Assembly: GCA_009772935.1 (NCBI GenBank)
Contig: WOUR01000001.1
Span: forward strand, 62,001 to 126,000
Direction: 5' to 3'
Length of the DNA stretch: 64,000 nt
DNA from: Rhodospirillaceae bacterium
Lineage (GTDB): Bacteria > Pseudomonadota > Alphaproteobacteria > Reyranellales > Reyranellaceae
The notes below the pieces were generated by a model. That model made no database searches, was not told the origin of the DNA, and saw only the letters and a list, made by a program, of their open reading frames with translations. Below, one piece after another: positions 26,120 through 34,852 of the stretch. How positions within the stretch are numbered: position 1 is the first letter of the stretch; each line of letters starts with the position of its first letter. A program made the position numbers and the translations under genes.

Positions 26120-27157
26120 TCAGTCGGCGAGCTGGGTACGCCCCAGTACCACGTCCTCGTAGACGTGCAGCGACGGCAGGCCACCGGTGTGGATGAACAG
26201 CACCTTGGCACCGGGCTTGAAGTGACCCTGGCGGGCAAGACCGATCAGGCCGGCCATGATCTTTCCGGTATAGACCGGATCGAGCAGGATGCCCTCGGTG
26301 CGCGCCAGCATCTGCACCGCCTCGACCATCTTCTTGTTCGGCACCGAGTACTTGGGCTGCCAGAATCCGCCGAAGCTCTTCACCGCCGATGCCGGCACCT
26401 TGATGTCGACGCCCAGCAGGTCGAGGACCGCCTGCGCTTCCTTGAGCACCAGCGGCTCCTGGTCGGCGGGATCGCGGCTGACGCCGACACCGATCAGCGG
26501 CACCTTGATGTTGTTGCCGAGGAAGCCCGCGACCATGCCGCCGTGCGTGCCCGAGCTGCCTGAGCCCACCACCACGGCGTCGGGCGAGAAGCCCATGTCC
26601 AGCCACTGGACCTGCATCTCCTGCACGCAGGCCACATAACCCAGGCCGCCGATGGCGTTGGAGCCGCCACCGGGAATCACATAGGCCTTGCGGCCGAGCG
26701 AGGCGACTTCCTGCGCCACACGCGACATCGCCTCGCCCATGTTGGTGCCGCCGGGAACGACGGTGATGGCCTCGACACCCATCAGCTCGAACATGAAGTT
26801 GTTGCCGCCCGCCTCCTTCCTGTAGGAACCCGGCACGCGCTCCTCGATGACGAAGCGGCACTTCAGCCCTTCCTTCACCGCTGCCGAGAGCGTGATGCGG
26901 CAATGGTTGGACTGCGGCGCGCCGCAGGTGACGAGCGTGTCGCAGCCTTGCGCGATCGCATCGCCCGCCAGGAACTCGAGCTTGCGGGTCTTGTTGCCGC
27001 CGGGGAACAGACCCAGCATGTCGTCGCGCTTGATCCAGATCTCGGGGCCGGCGCCGCCCGGGCAGCTGGCGGCGAGGGCCTTGCTGAAGTGCGGCAGGCG
27101 TTCGATGGGCGTGGGCGCGTTGGTGTAGATGCGACGCGGAAAACGAGACAGGTCCAT
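26120..27157 (-). CDS. PLP-dependent D-cysteine desulfhydrase / L-cysteate sulfo-lyase family enzyme
   Basis: A 345-residue fold-type II PLP enzyme of the ACC-deaminase/D-cysteine desulfhydrase family. The cofactor lysine is expected in FPGGNKTRKLEFLAGD (near residue 55); the phosphate loop is GSGSSGTHGG. The segments CGAPQSNHCRITLSAAVKEG and LDPVYTGKIMAGLIGLARQG are typical. Close relatives split D-cysteine (DcyD) or L-cysteate (CuyA); sequence alone does not separate these. It follows sodC by 60 bases on the same strand, with an SDR and a Bug receptor further upstream. A sulfonate or D-amino-acid catabolic unit is plausible. Confidence 0.85.
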   Translation of the reverse strand: MDLSRFPRRIYTNAPTPIERLPHFSKALAASCPGGAGPEIWIKRDDMLGLFPGGNKTRKLEFLAGDAIAQGCDTLVTCGAPQSNHCRITLSAAVKEGLKCRFVIEERVPGSYRKEAGGNNFMFELMGVEAITVVPGGTNMGEAMSRVAQEVASLGRKAYVIPGGGSNAIGGLGYVACVQEMQVQWLDMGFSPDAVVVGSGSSGTHGGMVAGFLGNNIKVPLIGVGVSRDPADQEPLVLKEAQAVLDLLGVDIKVPASAVKSFGGFWQPKYSVPNKKMVEAVQMLARTEGILLDPVYTGKIMAGLIGLARQGHFKPGAKVLFIHTGGLPSLHVYEDVVLGRTQLAD

Positions 27158-27217
27158 TCAATCAGCTCCAGCTAGGTATACGCGCCCTCGCCCGTCACCG
27201 CGGGCGAAGCCTTCAGG

Positions 27218-27739
27218 TCACTCCGTGATGACTCCGCAGACGATGCGGTCGCCGGCATTGCCGGTCGGGTCGGTCTTGTAGTCGTCGGGCCCGGCATGAA
27301 TGATGATCGCCGAGCCGTCGGCATCGAACACCGAATTGGGCTGCCCCTTGGCCAGCGAGATCATGTGATTGGCGACGTCGATCCTGAGTTCGCCGTTGGC
27401 AGGGATGAACAGGTTGGGCATGTCGCCGGCATGCGCGCCTTCGGCAGCTTCCATGCCGTGCTTCTTGGAGGCGGGATTGAAGTGACCGCCGGCGCTTGTG
27501 AAGGGCGGCTCGCACTTGCCGACCGCATGGACATGGAAGGCATGCTCGCCCGGCGCCACACCCTTCAGCGACATCCTGAGCAACACGCCGTGGGGAGTCT
27601 GGACGAGCTGGACGCTGCCGACATCCTTCCCCGCCCCGTCCTTCAACGACGCCTTCGCGGTCTGGGCCTGCGCGGCAAAGGAAAAGGCGGCGACTCCGGC
27701 TGCAGCGAGCAGGCCGCACATCACTGGGACGATTCGCAT
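27218..27739 (-). CDS. sodC: periplasmic Cu,Zn superoxide dismutase
   Basis: A 173-residue exported enzyme converting superoxide to hydrogen peroxide and oxygen. A signal peptide (VPVMCGLLAAAGVAAFSFAAQA) leads to the mature domain. Copper and zinc ligands are visible in HAFHVHAVGKC, TSAGGHFNP, EGAHAGDMP and SAIIIHAGPDDY. The conserved disulfide pairs the cysteines of GKCEPP and IVCGVI. The ATG at 27739 gives the usual signal; an upstream frame would add MTEEP. It sits 33 bases after the SDR gene and 60 before the PLP enzyme, all leftward, so it is probably part of one transcript. Confidence 0.95.
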   Translation of the reverse strand: MRIVPVMCGLLAAAGVAAFSFAAQAQTAKASLKDGAGKDVGSVQLVQTPHGVLLRMSLKGVAPGEHAFHVHAVGKCEPPFTSAGGHFNPASKKHGMEAAEGAHAGDMPNLFIPANGELRIDVANHMISLAKGQPNSVFDADGSAIIIHAGPDDYKTDPTGNAGDRIVCGVITE

Positions 27740-27772
27740 CGGTTCCTCCGTCACTGGGTTGGGACCGCCACC

Positions 27773-28645
27773 CTACTCCAGGACCTTCGGCGGCCGGTAG
27801 AGCGGAAAGCCATTGAAGGGCTTCGAATTGTCGTGATCCGGCACCTGGTAGAAGGTCGATTTGCCGTAGTTGTGCAATCCGCCGTCGACCCGCAGCGCGG
27901 TGCCAGTGACGTAGGCCGCCGCGTCGCTCAGCAGATAGACGATGGCGGCCGCGATTTCGGATTCGGTGCCGTGGCGTTTTGCAGGAATGCGATCCTTCAC
28001 CGACCGCAGCGCCGCGTGGGCGCGCTCCGGATACCGGTCGAAGCCCGACGAGGCGATGAAGCCCGGAATGACCGAGTTCACGCGGACGCCCGAATGCGCC
28101 CATTCGATCGACGCACTGTAGGTGAAGTTGGTCTGGCCCGCGCGGGCGGCACCATTGTGGGCCATGCCGGGATTGCCAAGCTCGAAGTCGGCGCCGACAT
28201 TCACGATGACGCCGCCATGGGCTTCCATCGAGGCGAGATAGACCGCCTTCGAGACGAGGAAGGTGGCGGTCATGTTGTTGGCGACCACGGCATTCCAGCC
28301 GTTCAGCGAGATGTCCTTGAGCGGTGCGGGAAACTGACCACCAGCATTGTTCACCAGCCCGTCAATGCGGCCACACCAGCCCATCACGCCGTCGATTGCC
28401 GCCTTGACCTCGTCCTCGCGGCGCAGGTCGGCCGAGTGGATGAAGGTGTCGTGATCTCCGAGCTCCTCCTTCACGCGCTCGAGCTTCTCGAGCGTACGGC
28501 CGACGAGCGCCACGCGCGCGCCGAGCGACTTCAGCTCGTGGGCGGTGCAGCGACCGAGACCCGAGCCGCCGCCGGTGACGATGATGGTCTTGCCGGCGAA
28601 CAGGCCGGGTCGGAACACGGAGTCGTAGCGCACGCTGGCCGTCAT
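27773..28645 (-). CDS. SDR-family oxidoreductase, enoyl-CoA-reductase-like
   Basis: A 290-residue NAD(P)-dependent short-chain dehydrogenase. The nucleotide-binding motif is IIVTGGGSGLGR near residue 22 and NNAG near 98. Where classical SDRs read Y-x-x-x-K this protein reads HNGAARAGQTNFTYSASIEW, the arrangement found in peroxisomal trans-2-enoyl-CoA and 2,4-dienoyl-CoA reductase relatives, so an acyl-CoA substrate is likely. The C-terminus DGGLHNYGKSTFYQ is followed by an extra tail. It starts only four bases after the Bug-receptor gene stop, a strong sign of an operon with that receptor. Confidence 0.87.
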   Translation of the reverse strand: MTASVRYDSVFRPGLFAGKTIIVTGGGSGLGRCTAHELKSLGARVALVGRTLEKLERVKEELGDHDTFIHSADLRREDEVKAAIDGVMGWCGRIDGLVNNAGGQFPAPLKDISLNGWNAVVANNMTATFLVSKAVYLASMEAHGGVIVNVGADFELGNPGMAHNGAARAGQTNFTYSASIEWAHSGVRVNSVIPGFIASSGFDRYPERAHAALRSVKDRIPAKRHGTESEIAAAIVYLLSDAAAYVTGTALRVDGGLHNYGKSTFYQVPDHDNSKPFNGFPLYRPPKVLE

Positions 28646-28649
28646 GAAG

Positions 28650-29621
28650 CTACTCGACCTTGATGTTGGCGGCCCTTACGACCTCGGCCCATTTGGTCAT
28701 CTCGGCGCGCAGGAAGGCCGCGAGCTCGTCGGGGGTCGAGCCGATCGCATCGGCGCCAAGATCGGCGAACTTCGCCTTGATCTCCTCCATGCGCATGATC
28801 TTCGCGATCTCCGTATGCAGGCGCGCGATCACGGCGGGTGGCGTGCCGGCCGGCGCAATCAGGGCGTTCCATTCCGATATCTCGCAATTTGGTACGCCGG
28901 CCTCGGCCAGGGTCGGCACCTCGGGTGCAGCCGGCGAACGCGCGGCGCTGGTGACGGCGAGCGGCCGCACGCGACCGCCGCGCGCCTGCGGCAGGGCGGC
29001 ACTCATGTTGCCGAAATAGAAGGGCACATGGCCTGCCGCCACGTCGGCAACCGCCAGGGCTCCGCCCTTGTAGGGCACGTGCTGGATGTCGGTGCCGGTG
29101 CGCATCTTGAAGAGCTCGGCCGCCAGATGCTGGGCGCTGCCATTACCCGACGAGGCATAGGAGAGCTTGCCGGGCTGCGCCTTGGCGAGCGCCACGAGTT
29201 CGGCCACGGTCTTGGCGGGATGCGAGGGCGTGATGACCATCAGTTCCGGCACCGTGACCAGAAGCGAAACCGGTGCGAAACCCTCGGGTGTGCGGAACGG
29301 CATCTTGGAAAACAGCGCCGGGTTCACGACATGGGCAAAAGCGCCGATCAGCAGCGTGTGGCCGTCCGGTGCGGCCTTGGCTACGGTCTCGTCACCGATC
29401 ATGCCGCCCGCTCCCGGCTTGTTCTCCACGACGATCGTCTGGCCCAGCGCCTCCTGCAGCTTGGGCGCGATCAGCCGTGCCGTGGTGTCGGCCCCGCCAC
29501 CGGCCGAATAGGGCACGATCAGCCGCACCGGCCTGGAGGGATAGACCTGCGCCCGCGCAAGCCCGGGCGCCAACGCCAAGGCCGTCGCTGCGCCCAGGGT
29601 TCGCCGCCGTGAAAGCTTCAT
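28650..29621 (-). CDS. Bug-family tripartite tricarboxylate receptor
   Basis: A 323-residue periplasmic receptor. The signal is SRRRTLGAATALALAPGLARA, twin-arginine-like. The Bug landmarks are YPSRPVRLIVPYSAGGGAD, IVVENKPGAGGMIGD, APDGHTLLIG, HVPYKGGALAVADVAAGHV and PEVPTLAEAGVP. It leads a leftward gene set (receptor, SDR, sodC, PLP lyase) with gaps of 4, 33 and 60 bases, which suggests that the ligand is the substrate or precursor for those enzymes. No TctAB genes nearby. It differs clearly from the other two Bug receptors of the window, so these are not recent duplicates. Confidence 0.9.
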   Translation of the reverse strand: MKLSRRRTLGAATALALAPGLARAQVYPSRPVRLIVPYSAGGGADTTARLIAPKLQEALGQTIVVENKPGAGGMIGDETVAKAAPDGHTLLIGAFAHVVNPALFSKMPFRTPEGFAPVSLLVTVPELMVITPSHPAKTVAELVALAKAQPGKLSYASSGNGSAQHLAAELFKMRTGTDIQHVPYKGGALAVADVAAGHVPFYFGNMSAALPQARGGRVRPLAVTSAARSPAAPEVPTLAEAGVPNCEISEWNALIAPAGTPPAVIARLHTEIAKIMRMEEIKAKFADLGADAIGSTPDELAAFLRAEMTKWAEVVRAANIKVE

Positions 29622-29658
29622 CTATTTCCTCCGCACGTCTTTGTGCGGAGCCTACACC

Positions 29659-30282
29659 CTAGCGGGTGCGCAGCGCGAGGCGGCCGAGATGGCGTTGCAG
29701 GAGGCGCATCAGCGCAAAGCCCGCCTGCAGGGTGACCCCGAAACAGAGGATGCCGATGGCGAACAGGACCATCTTGTCGCCCAGCGTCGGCATCAGCTCG
29801 GCCTCGCGCAGGATGACCGCGATCCCCTCGGGAACGCCGATGGCGGCGCCGGCGCTGGAGGACATGACCAGCACGAAGAAGGCGCGTGTCACGTTGGGGA
29901 GGAAGAGGAGTGCCCCCAGCGGCGATCCGTCCCGCAGTTGCCGCAACGCCTCGCCGCCATTGTCGGCGACATAGGCCGCGGCATACGGCACCAGCGACAG
30001 CGCGACCGTCATGATGCCCGACGGCGCGACGTGAACGCCGAGCAGCGTCGCATCCGACGGGATGATGTTCAGCAGGAAGAACATGACCACGAAGGTCGGC
30101 GCCGCCCGCATCAGGCCGGTCAGGGTCGTGGCGACTGCACCGCGAACGCCGCCCGCGAGTTTCGCCAAGGTCAGCAGGCCACCGACGGCCAGGCCGACCA
30201 GCAGGGCGATGGCTGCGATCTCGAAGTTGACCACCATGCCGGCCAGCAGCTGCGGCACGAAGTCGGGCGATATCCGGCTCAT
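29659..30282 (-). CDS. amino-acid-type ABC transporter permease
   Basis: A 207-residue membrane protein with about five helices. The start (FVPQLLAGMVVNFEIAAIALLVGL) and the loop GGEALRQLRDGSPLGALLFLP fit the BPD_transp_1 fold with the E-A-A loop that contacts an ABC ATPase. Its ATG overlaps the stop of the binding-protein/permease gene by four bases (ATGA), so the two are translationally coupled and should form a heterodimeric pore. No ATPase gene follows: the next gene leftward is a Bug receptor. It is the last gene in the compact cyclase-methyltransferase-transporter unit. Confidence 0.85.
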   Translation of the reverse strand: MSRISPDFVPQLLAGMVVNFEIAAIALLVGLAVGGLLTLAKLAGGVRGAVATTLTGLMRAAPTFVVMFFLLNIIPSDATLLGVHVAPSGIMTVALSLVPYAAAYVADNGGEALRQLRDGSPLGALLFLPNVTRAFFVLVMSSSAGAAIGVPEGIAVILREAELMPTLGDKMVLFAIGILCFGVTLQAGFALMRLLQRHLGRLALRTR

Positions 30283-31949
30283 GCCGTCACCATCTGACGG
30301 CGTTCGAGCCAGATCCTCAGCTTGTCGCACAGCCACACCACGACGATCACCACGCAGACATAGAAGACGAGCAGCAGCGAATAGGTGCTGGCCCGGCCGC
30401 TGGCGAAAGAGGTGATGTCGGTCAGCGCGCTCAGCAGTTCGGGCGCACCGATGAAGCTCGCGATCGGCGTGCCCTTCGCGGCATTGACGAGGAAGGACAC
30501 GATCTGGGTCGCCGAGCGGCTGACCGCGCGTCCAAACAGTTCGAGGGTCGGCGCCGGCGGCCCTCCCCGCTCCGTCCGCAGCGTGTGCATCGCCTCGGCG
30601 ATGGCCTGTCCCGCATTGGCACCGTTCATCAGGCCGAGTGCCACGATCGCCGCGCCGATCGCGACAGCCGAAGAGTAAGAAAAGAGTGCCAGCGCCACGG
30701 CCGCGGAAATGACCAGCGTCAGCACGACCGGCGAGGACTGAAGGACGATGGTGAGCGCACGGGCCGGCCAACGCAGCAGGAAAGACCGCGAACTCTGCAG
30801 CGCGCCCAATACAAGGGCGAACAGCAGGGTCGCCACGAGAGCGCCCGCCACCAGTACCAGCGAATTCACGATGCCCGCGGTGAACAGCTGCCAGGCCGGC
30901 ATGGTCTTGAACATCGGGAACTGAACGCTGATGCCGGTGTGCTTCTCCAGCCAGGTCTCGAAAACGGTCACCTGCCCGGCAAAGGGCGTCGGCTGCAGCA
31001 CCGCGCTCAGCGCCGGAAGGATGCAGGCCGGGTTGGTGCTTCCGGTATCGGTGTTGCAGTCAGGCCGGTTCCAGACCGCGCGCTGGAGCTCGAGAAAGCC
31101 GAGGCCGATGCGGTTCTGCTTCGCCACATCGAGAAAAATGCCGTCGCGATGGAAGATCTGGCTCATCAGGTCGAGCGCCCGGGCGAGCCGATCGCTGCCG
31201 GTCATCGCCACGGCCATGCCCCAGGGGAGCTGGGCGAAGCCGAACTTCCTGTCGTAGGCCTTCGCGAAGGCCGGATCCGTGAAGTAGTAATCGAAGAAGC
31301 TGTCGTCCTGCGCCGCCAGCACACAGGTCTCGTCGCGCAACCTGTCGGGCAGCACCCCCGCCTCGTCGAACAACATCAGGCGGGCATTGTGGGAGACGAT
31401 CTGGGCGTTGGAACCATTGCCGATGGTGACGCAGATCGTGCGGCTGGCGATGTCGGGCCAATCCCGGATCGTGAGCCCCTTCGGTCCAACGATGATCGTC
31501 TCCGACCGGTAGTAGTGCGGGCGGATGAAGCGGACCTGGCCGTCGCGCTGGGTATTGTGCCCCATGGTCGCGATGGTGAGATCGATCTTGTCGTCGGCGA
31601 GCAGGGGGATGCGGCTCGCGGCATTGACTCGCGTGAAGGCCGGCTCGACGCCGAGATGCCTGGCGATCTCCCGCGCCACATCGACGTCGTAGCCCAGGCG
31701 GTTCTGGCCCTCGCGCGTGCCGAACAGCGGATAGTACTCGCGCACGCCGACGCGGATCTTGCCGTCACAGAAGATGCGCACCAGCCGGTCGAGGCCGGGC
31801 TGCTCGCAGGCGCCAGGCACTGCCGCGGCAGTACGCGCCTCGTTGAGCAACGCTGCCAGCACCGTATCCGGCGTTTCGGCGCGCGCCGGCAGGACGGCAA
31901 ACGCAACGAGCCAAAAAGACACGACAGACAGAACGTGACGCAACGCCAT
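30279..31949 (-). CDS. fused amino-acid binding protein / ABC permease
   Basis: A 556-residue fusion. A signal peptide (LSVVSFWLVAFAVLPARA) leads to a family-3 solute-binding domain over about residues 35-300 (GKIRVGVREYYPLFGTREG; NRLGYDVDVAREIARHLGV; DLTIATMGHNTQRDGQVRF). A permease domain follows from about 325 to 550 (LFTAGIVNSLVLVAGALVAT; AIAEAMHTLRTERGG; GTPIASFIGAPELLSALT). Such fusions are familiar in Gram-positive glutamine importers but uncommon in Gram-negative bacteria. The ATG at 31949 opens the signal and lies next to the methyltransferase stop (31951), so expression is coupled. The ligand is probably an amino acid or related small acid. Confidence 0.85.
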   Translation of the reverse strand: MALRHVLSVVSFWLVAFAVLPARAETPDTVLAALLNEARTAAAVPGACEQPGLDRLVRIFCDGKIRVGVREYYPLFGTREGQNRLGYDVDVAREIARHLGVEPAFTRVNAASRIPLLADDKIDLTIATMGHNTQRDGQVRFIRPHYYRSETIIVGPKGLTIRDWPDIASRTICVTIGNGSNAQIVSHNARLMLFDEAGVLPDRLRDETCVLAAQDDSFFDYYFTDPAFAKAYDRKFGFAQLPWGMAVAMTGSDRLARALDLMSQIFHRDGIFLDVAKQNRIGLGFLELQRAVWNRPDCNTDTGSTNPACILPALSAVLQPTPFAGQVTVFETWLEKHTGISVQFPMFKTMPAWQLFTAGIVNSLVLVAGALVATLLFALVLGALQSSRSFLLRWPARALTIVLQSSPVVLTLVISAAVALALFSYSSAVAIGAAIVALGLMNGANAGQAIAEAMHTLRTERGGPPAPTLELFGRAVSRSATQIVSFLVNAAKGTPIASFIGAPELLSALTDITSFASGRASTYSLLLVFYVCVVIVVVWLCDKLRIWLERRQMVTA

Positions 31950-31950
31950 G

Positions 31951-32646
31951 TCAGCCCCGCGTCCCGGCCGTGGCGATTTCGACGATATGCATGTCGGCGA
32001 AGACATGCGGCCCGTAGCGATGGATGGAACGACCCTCCTCCGCGCGCAGGATGGCTGGTGTCATGAGGGCGATCTTTTCGTTGGCGATATGGACGAGCAC
32101 GGTGTTCACGATGTGCATTGCGAGCCCGTACCGCTCGAGGATCCGGCGTGACCGCCAGACATCGACGAAGGCATTGTGGGTGATGACGGCGCGGCCGTTG
32201 ATCGCGAGATGATCCGACAGGCCCTCGAGGAACGGATCGAGCAACTCGCGGCCGTCGATGCCTCCCGAGCTCCAGGTGGACAGCCGCCCGGCCACTTCGA
32301 AGTGATCCATCGGGAAGTGGGGCAGGTTGGCGACGATCAGGTCGAAACGCCGTCCCGCCACCGGCTGCCACATGTCGCCCCGGTGGATTTCAGCCTCGTG
32401 GCCGAGGTCCTGCAGGAGCGCCCTGCCGGTGGCGATGGCGTCGTCCTCGATGTCAATCCCGCACAGCGCGGCGGCGCCGAGCCCGCCCAGCACGGCGAGG
32501 ACCACGCCACTGCCGCATCCGATCTCGAGCGCCCGGACGCCGCACACGCGGCTGGGTTCCGCGCGAAGCGCCTGGACGAGCGCAGCCGTATATTCACTCG
32601 GCCGCAGCGCCGCGACCGCCGGAGAGGGCTTGCGGGCGTCGAACAT
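31951..32646 (-). CDS. SAM-dependent methyltransferase, HemK/RlmG-like fold
   Basis: A 231-residue cytosolic class I methyltransferase. The SAM-binding motif is ALEIGCGSGVVLAVLGGLG near residue 40, with the acidic partner in CGIDIEDDA. The catalytic-site motif reads DLIVANLPHFPM near 103, a variant of the NPPY/F motif of amino-group methyltransferases (HemK/PrmC and MTS groups), with Leu-Pro-His instead of Pro-Pro-Tyr. It begins three bases after the cyclase stop and ends next to the fused transporter start. The target could be a protein glutamine, RNA or a small molecule; nothing here decides. Confidence 0.82.
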   Translation of the reverse strand: MFDARKPSPAVAALRPSEYTAALVQALRAEPSRVCGVRALEIGCGSGVVLAVLGGLGAAALCGIDIEDDAIATGRALLQDLGHEAEIHRGDMWQPVAGRRFDLIVANLPHFPMDHFEVAGRLSTWSSGGIDGRELLDPFLEGLSDHLAINGRAVITHNAFVDVWRSRRILERYGLAMHIVNTVLVHIANEKIALMTPAILRAEEGRSIHRYGPHVFADMHIVEIATAGTRG

Positions 32647-32649
32647 CGG

Positions 32650-34764
32650 TCAGCGCGACATCTGCAGCGGCACGAGTCGCGAGGGATCGATCGTTGCCAA
32701 TCGCGCCGCCATGGCGCGCGCCACCGGGTCGTCCGGATACTCCACCGTGATCTCCTGGTAGCGCGCCAGCGCCGTCGCATAGTCCTCGGCGACCAGCGCG
32801 CTGTAGGCAGTGCGCGTAAGCTTGCAGAGGCGCAGGGTCGCCGCGTCCGGTTCGAACTCCGCGCCGATTCCATAGGCCCCGACCAGCTCGTAGATCGGAA
32901 CCTTCGAGCGGCGGCCCTTCACGGTGACATCGTCGATCGGCCGCACGCAAAGCCGCTCGCCGGCCTCCTTGAAGACGGCATGGCTGATGCAGATGCCTGT
33001 GCCGTACTCCTTGTTGATGCCCTCCAGACGCGCCGCGATGTTCACGCCGTCGCCCATGACGGTGTAGCTCATGCGCTCCTTGGAACCGATATTGCCCACC
33101 AGCACGGCGTCGCTGTGGATGCCGATGCGGACGTTCAGCGGCCTGCCGCCGGCCGCCTCCCACCCCGCGTTCAGTTCCTTCATGCCCTCGCGGATGCGCA
33201 GGGCCGCGAAGCAGGATCTCTGCGCATGGTCTTCGAGCAGCGCCGGCGCTCCCCAGAAGGCCATCACGCCATCGCCGATGAACTTGTCGATCGTGCCGTG
33301 CTCCATGTTGACCGCATGGGTTACCACGCCGAGATAGGCCGACACACGCAGCAGAAGTTCCTGGGACGGGACTTCCTCGGACATGGTCGAGAAGCCCTCG
33401 AGATCGGAGAAGAAGATCGTGAGGAATCGGCTATGGCCGCCCAACACCAGCCTCTGCTCGGAGTCGAGGAGCTGGCGCACAAGGCCCACCGGCACGAACG
33501 CCGCGAACGATTTTACCGCCGAATCCAGCGTGTCGATGGCACGGGAGAGGACTGCGATCTCGCGGATCGGCGATCTGAGCGGCGGCAGGTTGTGGCTTTC
33601 GAGATCCTGGATCTTCTTCACCTTGAGCGCGAGCTTCTCCAGGGGGCTCGAGACCACACTCGAGAGGTAATAGATGATGCAGATCTGCAGCACGATGGCG
33701 ATCGCGCCGAACAGCGCCAGACGCTTGTTCTGCTCGTCGAACGCGCTGGTGAAATCACCGAGCGGCGTGATGACGAAGAGCTGCCACCTCTTGCCGAACT
33801 CGGGCGGCAGGGTCGCGAGTCGCGCGACGTAATCCTTGCCCTCATGTGCGAAGGAAAACATCTTCTCATCGCCGCGCGGACGGAAACTGAACGCGATCGC
33901 CGGCAGTTCATTGCCGAGCGACGTTATATGCTGCAGCTCGACCCTGCCGTTGTGGCTGGCATAGGTTTTCGCCCGTTCGGAATTGGCGATGACCCGGCCC
34001 TGATGGTCGAGGATGTAGGACAGCGTGCCGGGGCTGATCTTGCGCTCGGCAAGGTAATCGGAAAGGCCGTCGAGCGTAATGTCGGCCGCGGCGACGCCGC
34101 GCAACGTTCCGTCGATATAGAAGGGCGCGCCGACGGTGAACCCGACGAGGCCCAGGGTTGCGAACACGTCGACATCGCTGACCGAAAGGGCCCGCGTCTG
34201 CTGTGCGGTGCGATACCACAGGCGCGCACGCGGATCGTAGGACGTGGTCTGCTCGGAAATGCCGAGCTCCTTGCGATCGGCGTCGAGGAACAGATAGTGG
34301 TCGACCGGCGCGGACCCGCGCTGCGGCGTGATCCATCGATCGGCGTAACGCGTCCCGGCGGGCGGCAGCTTACCCTGAATCTCGACGGCGGGATCGATCT
34401 GCCGAGCCTGGCGGAAGGATCCGTCGTTCAGGCCGACATACATGCTGATGATGCGATCGCTGTGCTGCAAAATACTGAAAAGATACTTCAGTGAGCGATT
34501 GTCTTCGAAGAATTCCGGCTGTTCCGAACCGATCGCGGCGGCGCTGCGGACCAGCGACTTGATGGGGTCGAAGAGGTGTTGGATGTTCTGGATTGCCTCG
34601 ACGCTGAACCGCCCGATCAGCTCGTCGGCATTATCGCGCGCGATCTTCTCGTTCGAAACATAGTTGACCGCCACGATCGCGAAGAAGACCGGCACCGTCA
34701 GCAGGATGAACAATGTCAGGATGCTGGGACGCAGCCGCAGATTTTTCGCGAAGAGGCTTTGCAT
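32650..34764 (-). CDS. transmembrane adenylate cyclase with extracellular dCache sensor
   Basis: A 704-residue receptor cyclase. Helix 1 (about 14-34, ILTLFILLTVPVFFAIVAV) and helix 2 (about 350-372) bracket a periplasmic double-Cache-like sensor of about 310 residues (YLFLDADRKELGISEQTTSYD). A short HAMP-like linker (SSPLEKLALKVKKIQD) leads to the class III catalytic domain from about 445 to 640. Metal aspartates are in FFSDLEGFS and FIGDGVMAFWG. The lysine in DKFIGDG with a threonine in SYTVMGDGVN fits class IIIb adenylate cyclases, a group often stimulated by bicarbonate. The C-terminal 60 residues are helical, tetratricopeptide-like. It is first in the four-gene unit and probably senses what the transporter handles. 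Confidence 0.9.
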   Translation of the reverse strand: MQSLFAKNLRLRPSILTLFILLTVPVFFAIVAVNYVSNEKIARDNADELIGRFSVEAIQNIQHLFDPIKSLVRSAAAIGSEQPEFFEDNRSLKYLFSILQHSDRIISMYVGLNDGSFRQARQIDPAVEIQGKLPPAGTRYADRWITPQRGSAPVDHYLFLDADRKELGISEQTTSYDPRARLWYRTAQQTRALSVSDVDVFATLGLVGFTVGAPFYIDGTLRGVAAADITLDGLSDYLAERKISPGTLSYILDHQGRVIANSERAKTYASHNGRVELQHITSLGNELPAIAFSFRPRGDEKMFSFAHEGKDYVARLATLPPEFGKRWQLFVITPLGDFTSAFDEQNKRLALFGAIAIVLQICIIYYLSSVVSSPLEKLALKVKKIQDLESHNLPPLRSPIREIAVLSRAIDTLDSAVKSFAAFVPVGLVRQLLDSEQRLVLGGHSRFLTIFFSDLEGFSTMSEEVPSQELLLRVSAYLGVVTHAVNMEHGTIDKFIGDGVMAFWGAPALLEDHAQRSCFAALRIREGMKELNAGWEAAGGRPLNVRIGIHSDAVLVGNIGSKERMSYTVMGDGVNIAARLEGINKEYGTGICISHAVFKEAGERLCVRPIDDVTVKGRRSKVPIYELVGAYGIGAEFEPDAATLRLCKLTRTAYSALVAEDYATALARYQEITVEYPDDPVARAMAARLATIDPSRLVPLQMSR

Positions 34765-34852
34765 TGCGCGGCTGGAACATCCTGTGAGGAGGCAATGAAA
34801 TCACTATAAATGAAAGCAGATTCAGCGTCCACGCGGCCGCCCTGACGCGCGG

